From Spongilla lacustris (taxonomy: Eukaryota; Porifera; Demospongiae; Spongillida; Spongillidae), in contig OX442426.1 in the NCBI GenBank assembly GCA_949361645.1, positions 6,444,602 through 6,508,601 on the forward strand: 64,000 bases of DNA, written 5' to 3'. The first letter of the stretch is position 1. Every line of letters starts with the position of its first letter. Both the position numbers and the translations under genes were made by a program. The notes under the pieces are model-generated. The model had not been told where the DNA came from, did not search any database, and saw nothing but the letters and a program-made list of their open reading frames with translations. Shown here piece after piece: positions 32,738-44,746 of the stretch.

Positions 32738-33143
32738 GTTGAGAGTGTATAGGTTTAATGAAAATAATGTTCTAAGGACTTTGACAGCATTTAACTTGAT
32801 AGCTTCATGTAGTTGTGTGGTCCCCTTTTATCCATCAGTCCACACACACACACACACACTTGTCAACATGCACATGCACGCTCTCACACACTTATGCACA
32901 CACATTGAGCTTGTATCGTAACACTTGGCACACTAACTCTTATTTCCCACATTGTTAACTGACCTTACAGCTATAAATGTAGCCAGTACAAGAAGGAATG
33001 GATGCCTGTTAATATCATATTCATATTGTGCACCTACCTATGTATACATGTGGTTGTTGTTTTAACAGCTGCCCTGCTTTTATCTGATTCAAGATATAGT
33101 TCTCCCTACAACCCCACACACTATCCTTCTTACACTGTCTCCC

Positions 33144-33206
<63 letters not shown>

Positions 33207-33819
33207 ATCCCCTTCTTCCCTACACGCACCAACTTCCTTTCCTTCCCCTCCTTCCCCCCACACTTGAGGGAAGGGCTTTCGTATTGTTCACTTATGTACA
33301 CATGTGGTTGTGTAAGTGTGTTGCAGCTGTAGCTTTATCTGATATATGATGCAGGGGAACTTTTGCTACATATAGCTGTAATGGCCTGCTTGAACTAACC
33401 ATGTCAGCAGATAGAGTACCATGCCAATACATGTGTGTCCTCCATAATTACGTATAACCTTCCGTCTTTAATGTGGTCATACTGAATGGTCTATGAGAAT
33501 GGTCGTAAATTGAGAGTGTACAGGGTTAATGAAAATAATGTTCTAAGGTACCCTTGTACAGGTAGTTACATGTAAGTCTTCCACTGAGACAGCATGTATG
33601 GTTTGTTAACTTTACTGCTACATGTAGTTGTGTGGTCATTGTGTAGTTAATGCCATTTATCCATCAGTCCACACATGCTACACACTTATGCACACACACA
33701 CACACACACTTATGCACACACACACACTTATGCACACACACACTTATGCACACACACACACTTATGCACACACACACACTTATGCACACACACACACTTA
33801 TGCACACACACACACTTAT

Positions 33820-33866
<47 letters not shown>

Positions 33867-34432
33867 TCTGGTCATATACATGTATCTTAACACTTGGCAC
33901 ACTAACTACTATTTCCCACATTGCTAACTGACCTTACAGCTATAATGTAGCCTAGGATTTTGGTCAAAGATTTAGAGACAGTACATGTACAGTGTAGTAA
34001 GGAAATGGACCTGGTGATGTTAATATCATATTCATATTGTACACCTAACCTACCTATGTACACATGTTGTTATTTATTTGATTTACAGCTGCTCAGTGCT
34101 TTTATCTGATTCAAAATATGGTTCTTCTCCCCACCCCACACACTGTCTCCCTTCCACACACCACCCTTCTTCTCTACACACAGTGACACCAACCCTCCTT
34201 TCCTCCCCTCCCACCCCCAAACATGCTTTCCTATTGTTTACTTATGTACACATATGGTTGTGTAGGTGTGTTGCAGCTGTACCTTATCTGATGTAAGATG
34301 CAGAGTTCGTATTTGGCTACATATAATATAGGATAAATAAATATGAAGAGAAGCTTGCTGTAATGGCCTGCTTGCGCTACCTATGCCAGCAGATAGAGTA
34401 CCATGCCGATACATGTGTGTCCTCCATAATTA
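32738..34432. repeat. Tandem segmental duplication, two ~0.7-0.9 kb copies
   Basis: Copy 1 (about 32738-33460) and copy 2 (about 33511-34432) share ordered blocks: GTTTAATGAAAATAATGTTC, ACACTTGGCACACTAACT, GTTAATATCATATTCATATTG, TTTTATCTGATTCAA and AGATAGAGTACCATGCC. They differ by CA-repeat length and small indels. Confidence 0.88.
33683..33862. repeat. CTTATG(CA)6 18-bp minisatellite
   Basis: About seven 16-18-bp units of CTTATGCACACACACACA ending in a pure CA tract, inside copy 2 of the segmental duplication. Confidence 0.93.
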
Positions 34433-34831
34433 CCCATCTTTAATGTGGTCGTGCAGAACCTTGATGGTCCCTGACTACCTTCCATCATCTGCACATTATG
34501 GTATGCCTGCAAAGCTGCAAAATGTGGTGGAGGCAGGGACAATGGAGAGGTACTAATGCCACTGAGAACCAATCCATTGACAATGTGCGTGTTGTATTAT
34601 CCTCTCTCTCTCCTCCCATTCAACAGATCATCCTCCATCCAATATGCCAACATTTTCCTATGCAGCTGTCATTAGAAGCTATATTCATTAGTGTATGCAT
34701 TGTGAAACTCAGTATCCTGATAAGTGTAGTTGGATTCTTATGCCTTCTTGTGTATTCACACTTATTGTATTTGACATGGTTATATTATTCAATACAGGTA
34801 TGGAAACTTTTGAAAAGTACCCTAACAAGTG

Positions 34832-37800
34832 CATGGGTCATATGTTTGGGGGAGGGGGGGGGGGGGGAATAGTGACTTTTGTGTAACTCAAAATTTCTAT
34901 CACCTAACTCAAACAATGGACAGTGAAGTGTTTCCCCTACTCTGGGACATTGTTAGGACAGTATGTAATGTTTAGCGGCCATAGCAATATGCATGGGTCA
35001 TATGTTTGGGGGAGGGGGGGGGGGGGAATAGTGACTTTTGTGTAACTCAAAATTTCTATCACCTAACTCAAACAATGGACAGTGAAGTGTTTCCCCTACT
35101 CTGGGACATTGTTAGGACAGTATGTAATGTTTAGTGGCCATAGCAATATGCATGGGTCATATGTTTGGGGGAGGGGGGGGGGGGGGTTAGTGACTTTTGT
35201 GTAACTTAAAATTTCTATCACCTGACTCAAACAATGGACAGTGAAGTGTTTCCCTTACTCTGGGACATTGTTAGGACAGTATGTAATGCTTAATGGCCAT
35301 AGCAATATGCATGGGTCATATGTTTGGGGGAGGGGGGAGGGGTAGTGACTTTTGTGTAACTCAAAATTTCTATCACCTAACTCAAAGTGAAACAATGGAC
35401 AGTGAAGTGTTTCCCCTACTCTGGGACATTGTTAGGACAGTATGTAATGTTTAGTGGCCATAGCAATATGCATGGGTCATATGTTTGGGGGAGGGGGGGG
35501 GGGGGGGTTAGTGACTTTTGTGTAACTCAAAATTTCTATCACCTAACTCAAACAATGGACAGTGAAGTGTTTCCCCTACTCTGGGAAATTGTTAGGACAG
35601 TATGTAATGTTTAGTGGCCATAGCAATATGCATGGGTCATATGTTTGGGGGAGGGGGGGGGGGGGGGTTAGTGACTTTTGTGTAACTCAAAATTTCTATC
35701 ACCTAACTCAAACAATGGACAGTGAAGTGTTTCCCCTACTCTGGGACATTGTTAGGACAGTATGTAATGTTTAGTGGCCATAGCAATATGCATGGGTCAT
35801 ATGTTTGGGGGGGGGGGGGGGGGGGGGGGGTTAGTGACTTTTGTGTAACTCAAAATTTCTATCACCTAACTCAAACAATGGACAGTGAAGTGTTTCCCCT
35901 ACTCTGGGACATTGTTAGGACAGTATGTAATGTTTAGTGGCCATAGCAATATGCATGGGTCATATGTTTGGGGGAGGGGGGGGGTTAGTGACTTTTGTGT
36001 AACCTATCACCTGACTCAAACAATGGACAGTGAAGTGTTTCCCCTACTCTGGGACATGATTGGGACAGTATGTAATGTTTAGCGGCCATAGCAATATGTA
36101 TGGGTCATATGTTTGGGGGAGGGGGGGGGGGGGGTTAGTGACTTTTGTGTAACTTAAAATTTCTATCACCTGACTCAAACAATGGACAGTGAAGTGTTTC
36201 CCCTACTCTGGGACATTGTTAGGACAGTATGTAATGTTTAGTGGCCATAGCAATATGCATGGGTCATATGTTTGGGGGAGGGGGGGGTTAGTGACTTTTG
36301 TGTAACTTAAAATTTCTATCACCTGACTCAAACAATGGACAGTGAAGTGTTTCCCCTACTCTGGGACATGATTGGGACAGTATGTAATGTTTAGCGGCCA
36401 TAGCAATATGTATGGGTCATATGTTTGGGGGAGGGGGGGGGGGTTAGTGACTTTTGTGTAACTTAAAATTTCTATCACCTGACTCAAACAATGGACAGTG
36501 AAGTGTTTCCCCTACTCTGGGACATTGTTAGGACAGTATGTAATGTTTAGTGGCCATAGCAATATGCATGGGTCATATGTTTGGGGGAGGGGGGGGTTAG
36601 TGACTTTTGTGTAACTTAAAATTTCTATCACCTGACTCAAACAATGGACAGTGAAGTGTTTCCCCTACTCTGGGACATGATTGGGACAGTATGTAATGTT
36701 TAGCGGCCATAGCAATATGTATGGGTCATATGTTTGGGGAGGGGGGGGGGAGGTTAGTGACTTTTGTGTAACTTAAAATTTCTATCACCTGACTCAAACA
36801 ATGGACAGTGAAGTGTTTCCCCTACACTGGGACATTGTTAGGACAGTATGTAATGTTTAGTGGCCATAGCAATATGCATGGGTCATATGTTTGGGGGGGG
36901 GGGGGGGGGGGGGGGGTTAGTGACTTTTGTGTAACTCAAAATTTCTATCACCTAACTCAAACAATGGACAGTGAAGTGTTTCCCCTACTCTGGGACATTG
37001 TTAGGACAGTATGTAATGTTTAGTGGCCATAGCAATATGCATGGGTCATATGTTTTGGGGAGGGGGGGGGGGGGGGGGGATTAGTGACTTTTGTGTAACC
37101 TATCACCTGACTCAAACAATGGACAGTGAAGTGTTTCCCCTACTCTGGGACATGATTGGGACAGTATGTAATGTTTAGCGGCCATAGCAATATGCATGGG
37201 TCATATGTTTGGGGGAGGGGGGGGGGGGGGGTTAGTGACTTTTGTGTAACTTAAAATTTCTATCACCTGACTCAAACAATGGACAGTGAAGTGTTTCCCC
37301 TACTCTGGGACATTGTTAGGACAGTATGTAATGTTTAGTGGCCATAGCAATATGCATGGGTCATATGTTTGGGGGAGGGGGGGGTTAGTGACTTTTGTGT
37401 AACTTAAAATTTCTATCACCTGACTCAAACAATGGACAGTGAAGTGTTTCCCCTACTCTGGGACATGATTGGAACAATATGTAATGTTTAGCGGCCATAG
37501 CAATATGTATGGGTCATATGTTTGGGGAGGGGGGGGGGGAGGTTAGTGACTTTGTGTAACTTAAAATTTCTATCACCTGACTCAAACAATGGACAGTGAA
37601 GTGTTTCCTCTACTCTGGGACATTGTTAGGACAGTATGTAATGTTTAGTGGCCATAGCAATATGCATGGGTCATATGTTTGGGGGAGGAGGGGGGGTTAG
37701 TGACTTTTGTGTAACTCAAAATTTCTATCACCTGACTCAAACAATGGACAGTGAAGTGTTTCCCTTACTCTGGGACATTGTTAGGACAGTATGTAATGTT

Positions 37801-38340
37801 TAGTGGCCATAGCAATATGCATGGGTCATATGTTTGGGGGAGGGGGGGGGGGGGGGTTAGTGACTTTTGTGTAACTCAAAATTTCTATCACCTAACTCAA
37901 ACAATGGACAGTGAAGTGTTTCCCCTACTCTGGGACATTGTTAGGACAGTATGTAATGTTTAGTGGCCATAGCAATATGCATGGGTCATATGTTTGGGGG
38001 AGGGGGGGGGGGGGGGGTTAGTGACTTTTGTGTAACTTAAAATTTCTATCACCTGACTCAAACAATGGACAGTGAAGTGTTTCCCTTACTCTGGGACATT
38101 GTTAGGACAGTATGTAATGTTTAGTGGCCATAGCAATATGCATGGGTCATATGCTTGGGGGAGGGGGGGGGGGGGGGAGTTAGTGACTTTTGTGTAACTT
38201 AAAATTTCTATCACCTGACTCAAACAATGGACAGTGAAGTGTTTCCCCTACTCTGGGACATTGTTAGGACACTATGTAATGTTTAGTGGCCATAGCAATA
38301 TGCATGGGTCATATGTTTGGGTGAGGGGGTGAGGGAGGTA
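34832..38340. repeat. ~160-bp satellite, 23 units with poly-G
   Basis: Each unit runs GCATGGGTCATATGTTTGGG, a variable G tract, TTAGTGACTTTTGTGTAAC, TTTCTATCACCT, CAATGGACAGTGAAGTGTTT, then GACAGTATGTAATGTTTAG. Unit length is about 145-163 bp, set mainly by the G tract (roughly 7-25 G). Some units share the variant GACATGATTGGGACAG with GCGGCC and TATGGGTCAT, spaced 310 bp. The roughly 70-residue frames repeated here are artefacts. Confidence 0.97.
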
Positions 38341-39994
38341 AGTGCTAAATGACTTTTATGTAACTATCACTGGACTCTACAATAGACAGTGATGTTTTCC
38401 CCCTAAGTTTACTAGTACTCTGGGGCAGTATATATATATAATATATGTTGGGGGGGGGACCAAATGACTTAAACTTGTTAGCATGTAACTTATTGGAGAA
38501 CACATTAATAGGTGTGTGATAGTAGGTAGGGGTGTGATGGTAGGGAGGGGTGTGGTGTAGGGAGGGGTGTGGTGTAGGGAGGGGTCAGGTGTGAGGAGGT
38601 TGTATTCTAACATTCAGCTTCATCACCTGATCGTGACGTGGGCTATTTACTTTACATGTAATTAAAACAAGTGCAACTATTATACACTCTGGTATTTGGT
38701 TTTGGTCATTAGTTAGGCCAGTTACAAGGCCGGTTAGGCTAGGACCGGAGCTAGCTAGCTGGAACTCGAGCGGTATACGGTAATTGTAAAGTGACTTCTA
38801 CGCGCGCGAAACGGTTACTAAAGCCACACCCACTGGCTAGCTCGACTGTCTTCGCAATTCCTTACGAACAGCGCTCATCACCTTTAGACACCGACACCTC
38901 TATGTTGGTGATATTAGAAAAGGAGTGGTTGATACGCAATAGTATGCCCTGTTTAGCCTTTAAAATACCACGCATCTTGGCTATGTCGACTGGTATACTA
39001 CCGGTAGTACCTACATCTTTCGACCACATATTTGTAGAGTCCTTCTACCACAATCACAAATGTATCTGTGAACGTTATTAAAACGTACTCACCCGGCTAT
39101 GTCGATGCGAATCGCGATCTGCTTTTAATTACTGCGCACGTCACGTACTGGTACTGACTCGACACAAACCTAGCGCTAGCTATAGCAAGCTAGAGTTGTC
39201 CTAGCTAGTGGCTCGACGAGTCGATAGTATTATGAAGTAGGCCTAGCGCTAGCCGAGAACTGCATCATTTGTACGCGTGTACCTACCGGTAATCGCTTTA
39301 CAGAAGCACGTTGGTCTGATCGCAGCTAGTCTAGAGTGTGCATGTTCGCACGCGCGCCTCGTACGCCCTACGTTTACTTCTGACGGTGCTTGCTTGGTGC
39401 ATGTACGTCCAGGCACAGCTATAATATAACATGACAATAGTTATGAATAATTCATTAACATTGTCCCAGATTTTGAAGTGGGGTTCATAAAAGTGCCATT
39501 CGAATTCTGTGTGTAGGTCTCTAAAATATATCACTTGCTCTAAAAATTGCCTCGGTAGTTCGACATTCATATTCAAACGTGTAAACTTGAATTTTGTGTC
39601 TGAGTGATTGGGAACAAATAGAAGAAACTAAACATTGGCATGTTTCATGTACAAAGTATGGAATAAACACAAAACTGCGTTTCGAATTTGTAGTGAACAC
39701 ATTTCCACGGAGACCAGAATATACAAAGGATAGCCTATCATTATGACTACCATAATCTGCCGTGTAAACTTAAGATTTAGCTTCTGTACAAGAACCGTGC
39801 TTGTTAGTAGACATTTCTCCATTCACTTCCCGTTCAATTAATTTTTAACGCGTGACGCGGTTATTCAATTATTCAAGTCCGCAATTGCTGGACATGGTGC
39901 AGGGCAGCCTTTTCTCGACTCCTTAGAATTCCACAGTAATACTGCACCTACCGTTCAGGAAATTCAGCCCACCTTACCATATTCTGCTGAGATT
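38341..39994. other. No supported gene
   Basis: After the satellite there is a short GGTAGGGAGGGGTGTG repeat (38520-38590), then unique sequence. A 96-codon open frame at 38791-39081 matches nothing I know. This region should contain the 5' flank of the CARD gene, and an in-frame stop (TGA) precedes its ATG closely. Confidence 0.45.
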
Positions 39995-40579
39995 ATGAAG
40001 TGCCTGGACATTTCATATCTAACACCTTTCCTGTGTACTAGTGGTCTTCTCGACTTGAGCTCTAAAGTGGCTGACATTAGAGTCGAACGGGAAAAAAGAA
40101 TCGAGCACCTGATGACGATTTTGGCCAAGGGTGGTGACCAAAAACACAAGCAGTTCATTCAAGCTCTGAAACACGACCGTAATGAACACATGGGTCACCA
40201 ATACTTAGCTGCTTTGTTGGAAGGACAAGCTTTTGGCACAGAGGAGACAATTGCAGCTTCAAAGAGCATTGAAAAGAGACTTATCAAACACATGCTTGAC
40301 TTTGTTCAGTATCTTGATGGTAGTGAGCTGCTGTGCTTTATGAGACAAGAACAGCTGCTGACACCAGACGAATATGAGGAACTGACACAGCCAGGTATGA
40401 TAACAACACACAGAAACCAGCGCATACTATGCATTCTTTGTACAAAGGGACCAACTGCCCACTACACTTTTGCTGAATGCCTCAAACATTCATCTTCACT
40501 GGTACCACAACACCAAAAGCTGTGCGAACTCATCTCATCAAATTGTTCTACTGAAATGAATTGCAGTAGCACAGTTTGA
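39995..40579 (+). CDS. Two-CARD (death-fold) protein
   Basis: Single open frame of 194 residues with two CARD-like helical bundles. The first spans about 10-82 (REKRIEHLMTIL, then KHKQFIQALKHDRNEHMGHQYLAALLEG). The second spans about 92-182 (KSIEKRLIKHMLDFVQYLDG, DEYEELTQP, HRNQRILCILCTKG, YTFAECLK). CARDs mediate homotypic assembly in apoptosis and innate-immune complexes. No effector domain is joined, so it may be an adaptor, a decoy or the N-terminal exon of a larger protein; GTATGA after ACACAGCCAG could act as an internal donor but reading through completes the second CARD. An inverted copy of its second CARD lies directly downstream. Confidence 0.72.
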   Translation: MKCLDISYLTPFLCTSGLLDLSSKVADIRVEREKRIEHLMTILAKGGDQKHKQFIQALKHDRNEHMGHQYLAALLEGQAFGTEETIAASKSIEKRLIKHMLDFVQYLDGSELLCFMRQEQLLTPDEYEELTQPGMITTHRNQRILCILCTKGPTAHYTFAECLKHSSSLVPQHQKLCELISSNCSTEMNCSSTV

Positions 40580-40800
40580 TGGGATGGGTTCGTACTTTGG
40601 TGTTGTAGTAGCAATGAAGATGACTGCTTGAGGCCTTCAGAAAGCAGTGTAGTAAGCAGTTGTTCCCTTTTTATGAAGTGTGCATAGTATGCGCTTGTTT
40701 ACCTGGCTGTGTCAGTTCCTCGTATCTCATATTCAGTCGGAAAGCAAACTTGTCTAGCAGACCCTCACGTGGACAAAGGGTCTGGAAGGTTACCTCTTCT
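40577..40800 (-). pseudogene. Inverted decayed copy of the second CARD
   Basis: On the minus strand the sequence reads back through blocks of the adjacent gene: AGCGCATACTATGCA, AAAAAGGGAACAACTGC, TACTACACT, TCATCTTCA, ACAACACCAAA, and GAGGAACTGACACAGCCAGG (YEELTQP). Indels break the frame. The two arms meet tail to tail near 40565-40577, an abutting inverted duplication of roughly 200 bases at about three-quarters identity by eye. Confidence 0.75.
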
Positions 40801-41271
40801 CGAGTTGTGCCGATTAGTCTCGGACATCTGGCAAGTTTGATGAAATGGAAATGAGACAATTGGATGCATATGACTATTTTGCAAATGACGAACTTGTTGA
40901 GGACAATTTATACAAACACAGAATTTTGCTCATAGTCTGTCATGCATGCAGTTTGTACATGGTCTTGTTCAACACTGACATTGGGGTGAAACTGACATAT
41001 ACGCGTGAGCATGTAATAGGCGCTTTGAAGACTTAACTTTGATGGTGATCATGAGTCCATGACCACATCGCTATAATGTTGTAGATAGACTTTTCAAGGA
41101 AAAATAGCATAATGATCAAACATTTACACGCTTGCTAGTCAAATTAATACCGAATTTCACTAGGATTTAATTTGAAGAAGAGAATTCATGTGCAATAATC
41201 TTTATATTTTAACATTTAGAATTATACTCACGTACACAACTAACTACACCACACAATGCACACATCTAAAT

Positions 41272-41510
41272 CTACAATGCACTTCTACTCAATATAGCTC
41301 TTGAGTTGGCCTTAATTAGGGACTTGTTCAGATGATCATACAGATTTGAAATCACTCTGGACATCATTTGGTTAGTTTTGATGCAGAGCCTGCGGGCCAA
41401 ACATGAGATGGTACATTGTGCTTCTATGCCCCATGCACCATAGCCTTCCACTGCTAAGGGCACACAGATCCATCCAAGTTCTTCACACTTTGGATCACTT
41501 TTAGTGTGTT
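41272..41510 (-). pseudogene. Retrotransposon C-terminal remnant
   Basis: Reads LGWICVPLAVEGYGAWGIEAQ... to LIKANSRAILSRSAL-stop, matching the tail of the elements at 62.5-64 kb. 5' truncated. Confidence 0.78.
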
Positions 41511-41518
41511 TTCAGACT

Positions 41519-42892
41519 TTAGCAGATGCAGCTGCTGACCCCCTCTGTGAATCCTGCCTCAGCAACAAAATGATATTCAATTAGACGTATAGGGCAATAC
41601 AATAATAATATTACACTTTTAAAAAATGATAATGACATAAAGTATTTAAGCATGACGTTCAAGCAACCATCCATTCCAAATGCACTCCTCCATTTGGTGC
41701 GGGAGCCCCTCAGACAAAGGATTGCAAAAGACAGTCGTGCTCTCATCCATCCAAAATGATTAGATAATAATGCTGACAGTCCATCTTCCCGTGCTAGTCT
41801 TCTTGCTGCATCCACACCAGAGTCAGGAAAATGGCTAATTGCATTCGCTATTTCCTCCATAGGCCTGCATGAGAATGGATAACTCCACCATCCGAATTAC
41901 AGCTGGACTCAGACTTGGTGTTGTCACCATTGTGGTTCTCACGTGAATGATCTTGCTACTCATGGTCTCTGCTGTAGATGGAGTGAAGATCGCCACTCCA
42001 GGCATTCTAGCTTAAACGGCATCATCGATCCACAGAGCACTGTCAGCTGCAAAAATACCTGCTCGTTTGGAGCCTTCTGGAATAATAAAAATATTGGTGG
42101 ATGGGAGTTGGAGAGCAGACCAGTTTTTGCCACTCTTGCGGACAGAATTGTGTCATCAACCAATTGTAGCAACATGCCAGTGCAATGATTGCCAGGCAGC
42201 CTTTGTAAATTAAAAATTGAGCATGAACTTTTCTTTGTAATATGTATTACATATTCTGTACCTTGTTTTTTCCAAATGATAAATAATAATAATAAATAAA
42301 TAAATAAAATAGATACAACATTTCGCAATACACATAATATGATTAAATAAAACACAAAGTTATTTTTAGGAACTACATGCATTTTTTAAATGTAAAATAA
42401 TAATAAAACAACAGTATAAACTAGCACATATGGCTAACAACAACACAGCCTAACATATACTTACATTGTTTCTAACACACTCACTCATTCACACAGTGCA
42501 ACTCTTCCTCCTGACTGTCCATCTTCATTGTTCCCAAGACAGAAGCTGCATTGCCATGTTGGACGGCAACTGAGAGTTTCTGAGTGGGGTATGCAAAGGA
42601 GTTGTCCTTGGTCCAAAAACTCCACTTGTCTCTATTGCCACTGGAGTGAAAAAGTAGCATGAGTCAAGGTGTTGATACTTCTGTGTCTTCCTATCTTCTG
42701 CCTGTTGAGCAACTGCTCCAACTTGCTGTGCAGCAATTGTGGAGTAAGAAGGTGCAAAAGTATCCGGACACGTTGCATCCCACACCATAAGTTGCCCACA
42801 CTTCCAAGGGACAATTGATACACCATCAGGTCGCTTCCCATCTGAATGATACAGACCTGAAGGCTCCAGACATGATGGAACATGTACTGCAA
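41519..42892. pseudogene. Scrambled remnants of a second retroelement lineage
   Basis: Minus strand 42892-42525: pieces in shifting frames reading DGKRPDG, MVWDATCPDTFAPSY and VAIETSGVFGP. Plus strand about 41876-42080: NSTIRITAGLRLGVV and, in another frame, a zinc-finger-like LATHGLCCRWSEDRHSRH. Minus strand 41860-41640: RARLSFAILCLRGSRTKWRS. I recognise the RPDG...VWDATCPDTFA type as a retroelement C-terminal domain common in invertebrate genomes, distinct from the other family here. Orientation changes and frameshifts show it is dead. Confidence 0.6.
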
Positions 42893-43099
42893 CCGAATTT
42901 AAAGTTCTGTATATGATTTGGTATTAATAACACAATTAAAAGTTTAATACTCATGAAGGGAAGCACGGGCACATCTGAGCACAGGGAAAAATTTTCTATT
43001 CCAGAACTAGGGTTCCCTGATCCCAAGCGGATAATGACTAAATCAACCATGGGGTGATAAAGACAACTGTGAATCATGTAAAAAAAACCCCCAAATAGG

Positions 43100-43212
43100 G
43101 AATAACTGTGGAGGAGAATGGCACTTGCATTCTGCCTCTTCAGTGTGACAGCCAGCAGCCAGTACATTTCCTCAGCTTCACATACTCCACCTTGCATGGC
43201 TATAATAAATGT
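43100..43212 (-). pseudogene. Retrotransposon C-terminal fragment
   Basis: Reads AMQGGVCEAEEMYWLLAVTL...QNASAILL, close to the last 40 residues of the copy at 62517-63239. Its 5' end abuts a (TAA)n tract at 43231. Confidence 0.8.
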
Positions 43213-43230
43213 CACGTATTGACAATGAAG

Positions 43231-43258
43231 TAATAATAATAATAATAATAATAATAAT
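43231..43258. repeat. (TAA)n microsatellite
   Basis: About nine TAA units lying between a minus-strand (43100-43212) and a plus-strand (43385-43640) retrotransposon fragment. Confidence 0.97.
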
Positions 43259-43384
43259 GATTGCTTTCAGTTTCCGCACCACATGCATCCTCCTGGCTGT
43301 CTGTCCTACCATCACAGGGGCTGGGTCTACATCTTGATGCACCAGTTCATCAAGTTGCCATAGAGTGATGGCTGGTATGGACAC

Positions 43385-43640
43385 ATCCCAGGGATCCCAG
43401 TGTGCACTTTGCCCTGACAATGCCCTTGACCCCCTTGGACATCACGCCATCACGCCATCACTTGTAAGCGTGGGGGTGGTGTTGTGGCTCGACACAACAC
43501 CCTTCGTGATGTTCTGGCTGAAACATGCCACAGGGCCCATCTTGGCATCCGAGTGGGAGGCTGGCAATGTATCTCACGCCCAAACCAGGCTATCTCACTC
43601 CCAGTTAAACGTTGCCTCCCGCCTAGGAAGGTGAGTTGGT
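43385..43640 (+). pseudogene. Retrotransposon zinc-finger fragment
   Basis: Reads CALCPDNALDPLGHHAIT, then in a shifted frame ARHNTLRDVLAETCHRAHL, the C-x2-C...H...RHN block of the family seen intact near 63.7 kb. Confidence 0.8.
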
Positions 43641-44084
43641 TGGCCTCTCTGGACTACTGTCTAGTCATATAGGCTGTAAGTTGTACAGCCTGTAGCCACA
43701 CCCTGGCGCTTTGCAGAGGGTCTGGAGACATACATTAAAAAGTTACTTCCGTTACGAGGAACGTGTAGAACTTGGCTGGAGTTGCATACTACTTGTCTTT
43801 GAATCTTTGGGGGCGGGATCGACGTGCCTCAAGCACCTATTAAAAACTAGCATCTCGCCTTTCAGACCAGGCTAATTCCACCATATCTAACAGAGCATTT
43901 CTTGCAAGGGCAGGCCCCTGTGCCAAAGTCTCATAGCTCTACTTAGTCTGTTGTCTCATACACCATACCCTATATTTTAAATTCTAATTGTTCCCCTGAA
44001 TTAATGATAATTGACATACGTTATTTCAGTACAAAACATAGGATATACATGTATAAGTTAACAGCACACAAGGGCTCATGATCA

Positions 44085-44440
44085 GCTAACAGGCCAGCTG
44101 GATCTTGCCAGGATAGCCTTAGCGTTCTCACTCATGCAGTCACCAAGGGCAAGGTCAGGTTTAGCCTTCCATATATGCATACATGTCCTGCCTCACTTCG
44201 ACTTCACTGGAGGCTGAGCCTACTGCGCCATGCCAACCTCCTGCTGGTATACGCGTACGGTTGAACGTTTCCTGGGCCTTCTCTTCCTTATATGTCTCTA
44301 CACTACAGCCAGGGGGATGCACTCCCACCCAAGTTCAGCACACTTTGGCCATTTTTAGTCATCCTTCCTCGAGTAACCCATGCACGGTTGAACTCAGTCA
44401 CTCCCAGAGGCGGCCCCAGCATCTACCAAGGGGAGGGGCC
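44085..44440 (-). pseudogene. Decayed retrotransposon tail
   Basis: Minus-strand pieces WVGVHPPGC-VETYKEEKAQETF and a degenerate RLNLTLPL...ALAILARSS tail correspond to the conserved ELGW.C.PLAVE.Y and AEIYGRLN...AILSR blocks. Several frameshifts. Confidence 0.6.
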
Positions 44441-44546
44441 AAGCACACGAGGGGCGCCAAAAGGGGGCGTGGCTTACGATACTTTAGATACGCGCGTAAC
44501 CGTTTGACACTGGATTGTTTCTAATAATGCACGCGAGCGAGCGCTA

Positions 44547-44746
44547 NNNNNNNNNNNNNNNNNNNNNNNNNNNNNNNNNNNNNNNNNNNNNNNNNNNNNN
44601 NNNNNNNNNNNNNNNNNNNNNNNNNNNNNNNNNNNNNNNNNNNNNNNNNNNNNNNNNNNNNNNNNNNNNNNNNNNNNNNNNNNNNNNNNNNNNNNNNNNN
44701 NNNNNNNNNNNNNNNNNNNNNNNNNNNNNNNNNNNNNNNNNNNNNN
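44547..44746. other. Assembly gap (200 N)
   Basis: Exactly 200 N. The order and orientation of sequence on both sides, including the ANAPC5 duplicate at 45.4 kb, depends on this scaffold join. Confidence 0.99.

Noticed and set aside
35387..37963. Family of ~70-codon frames (KCFPYSGTLLGQY...)
   Set aside because: One frame of the 160-bp satellite, reset by poly-G length.
34832..38340. CRISPR-like array
   Set aside because: Whole unit is repeated with no unique spacers, and the host is eukaryotic; it is a satellite.
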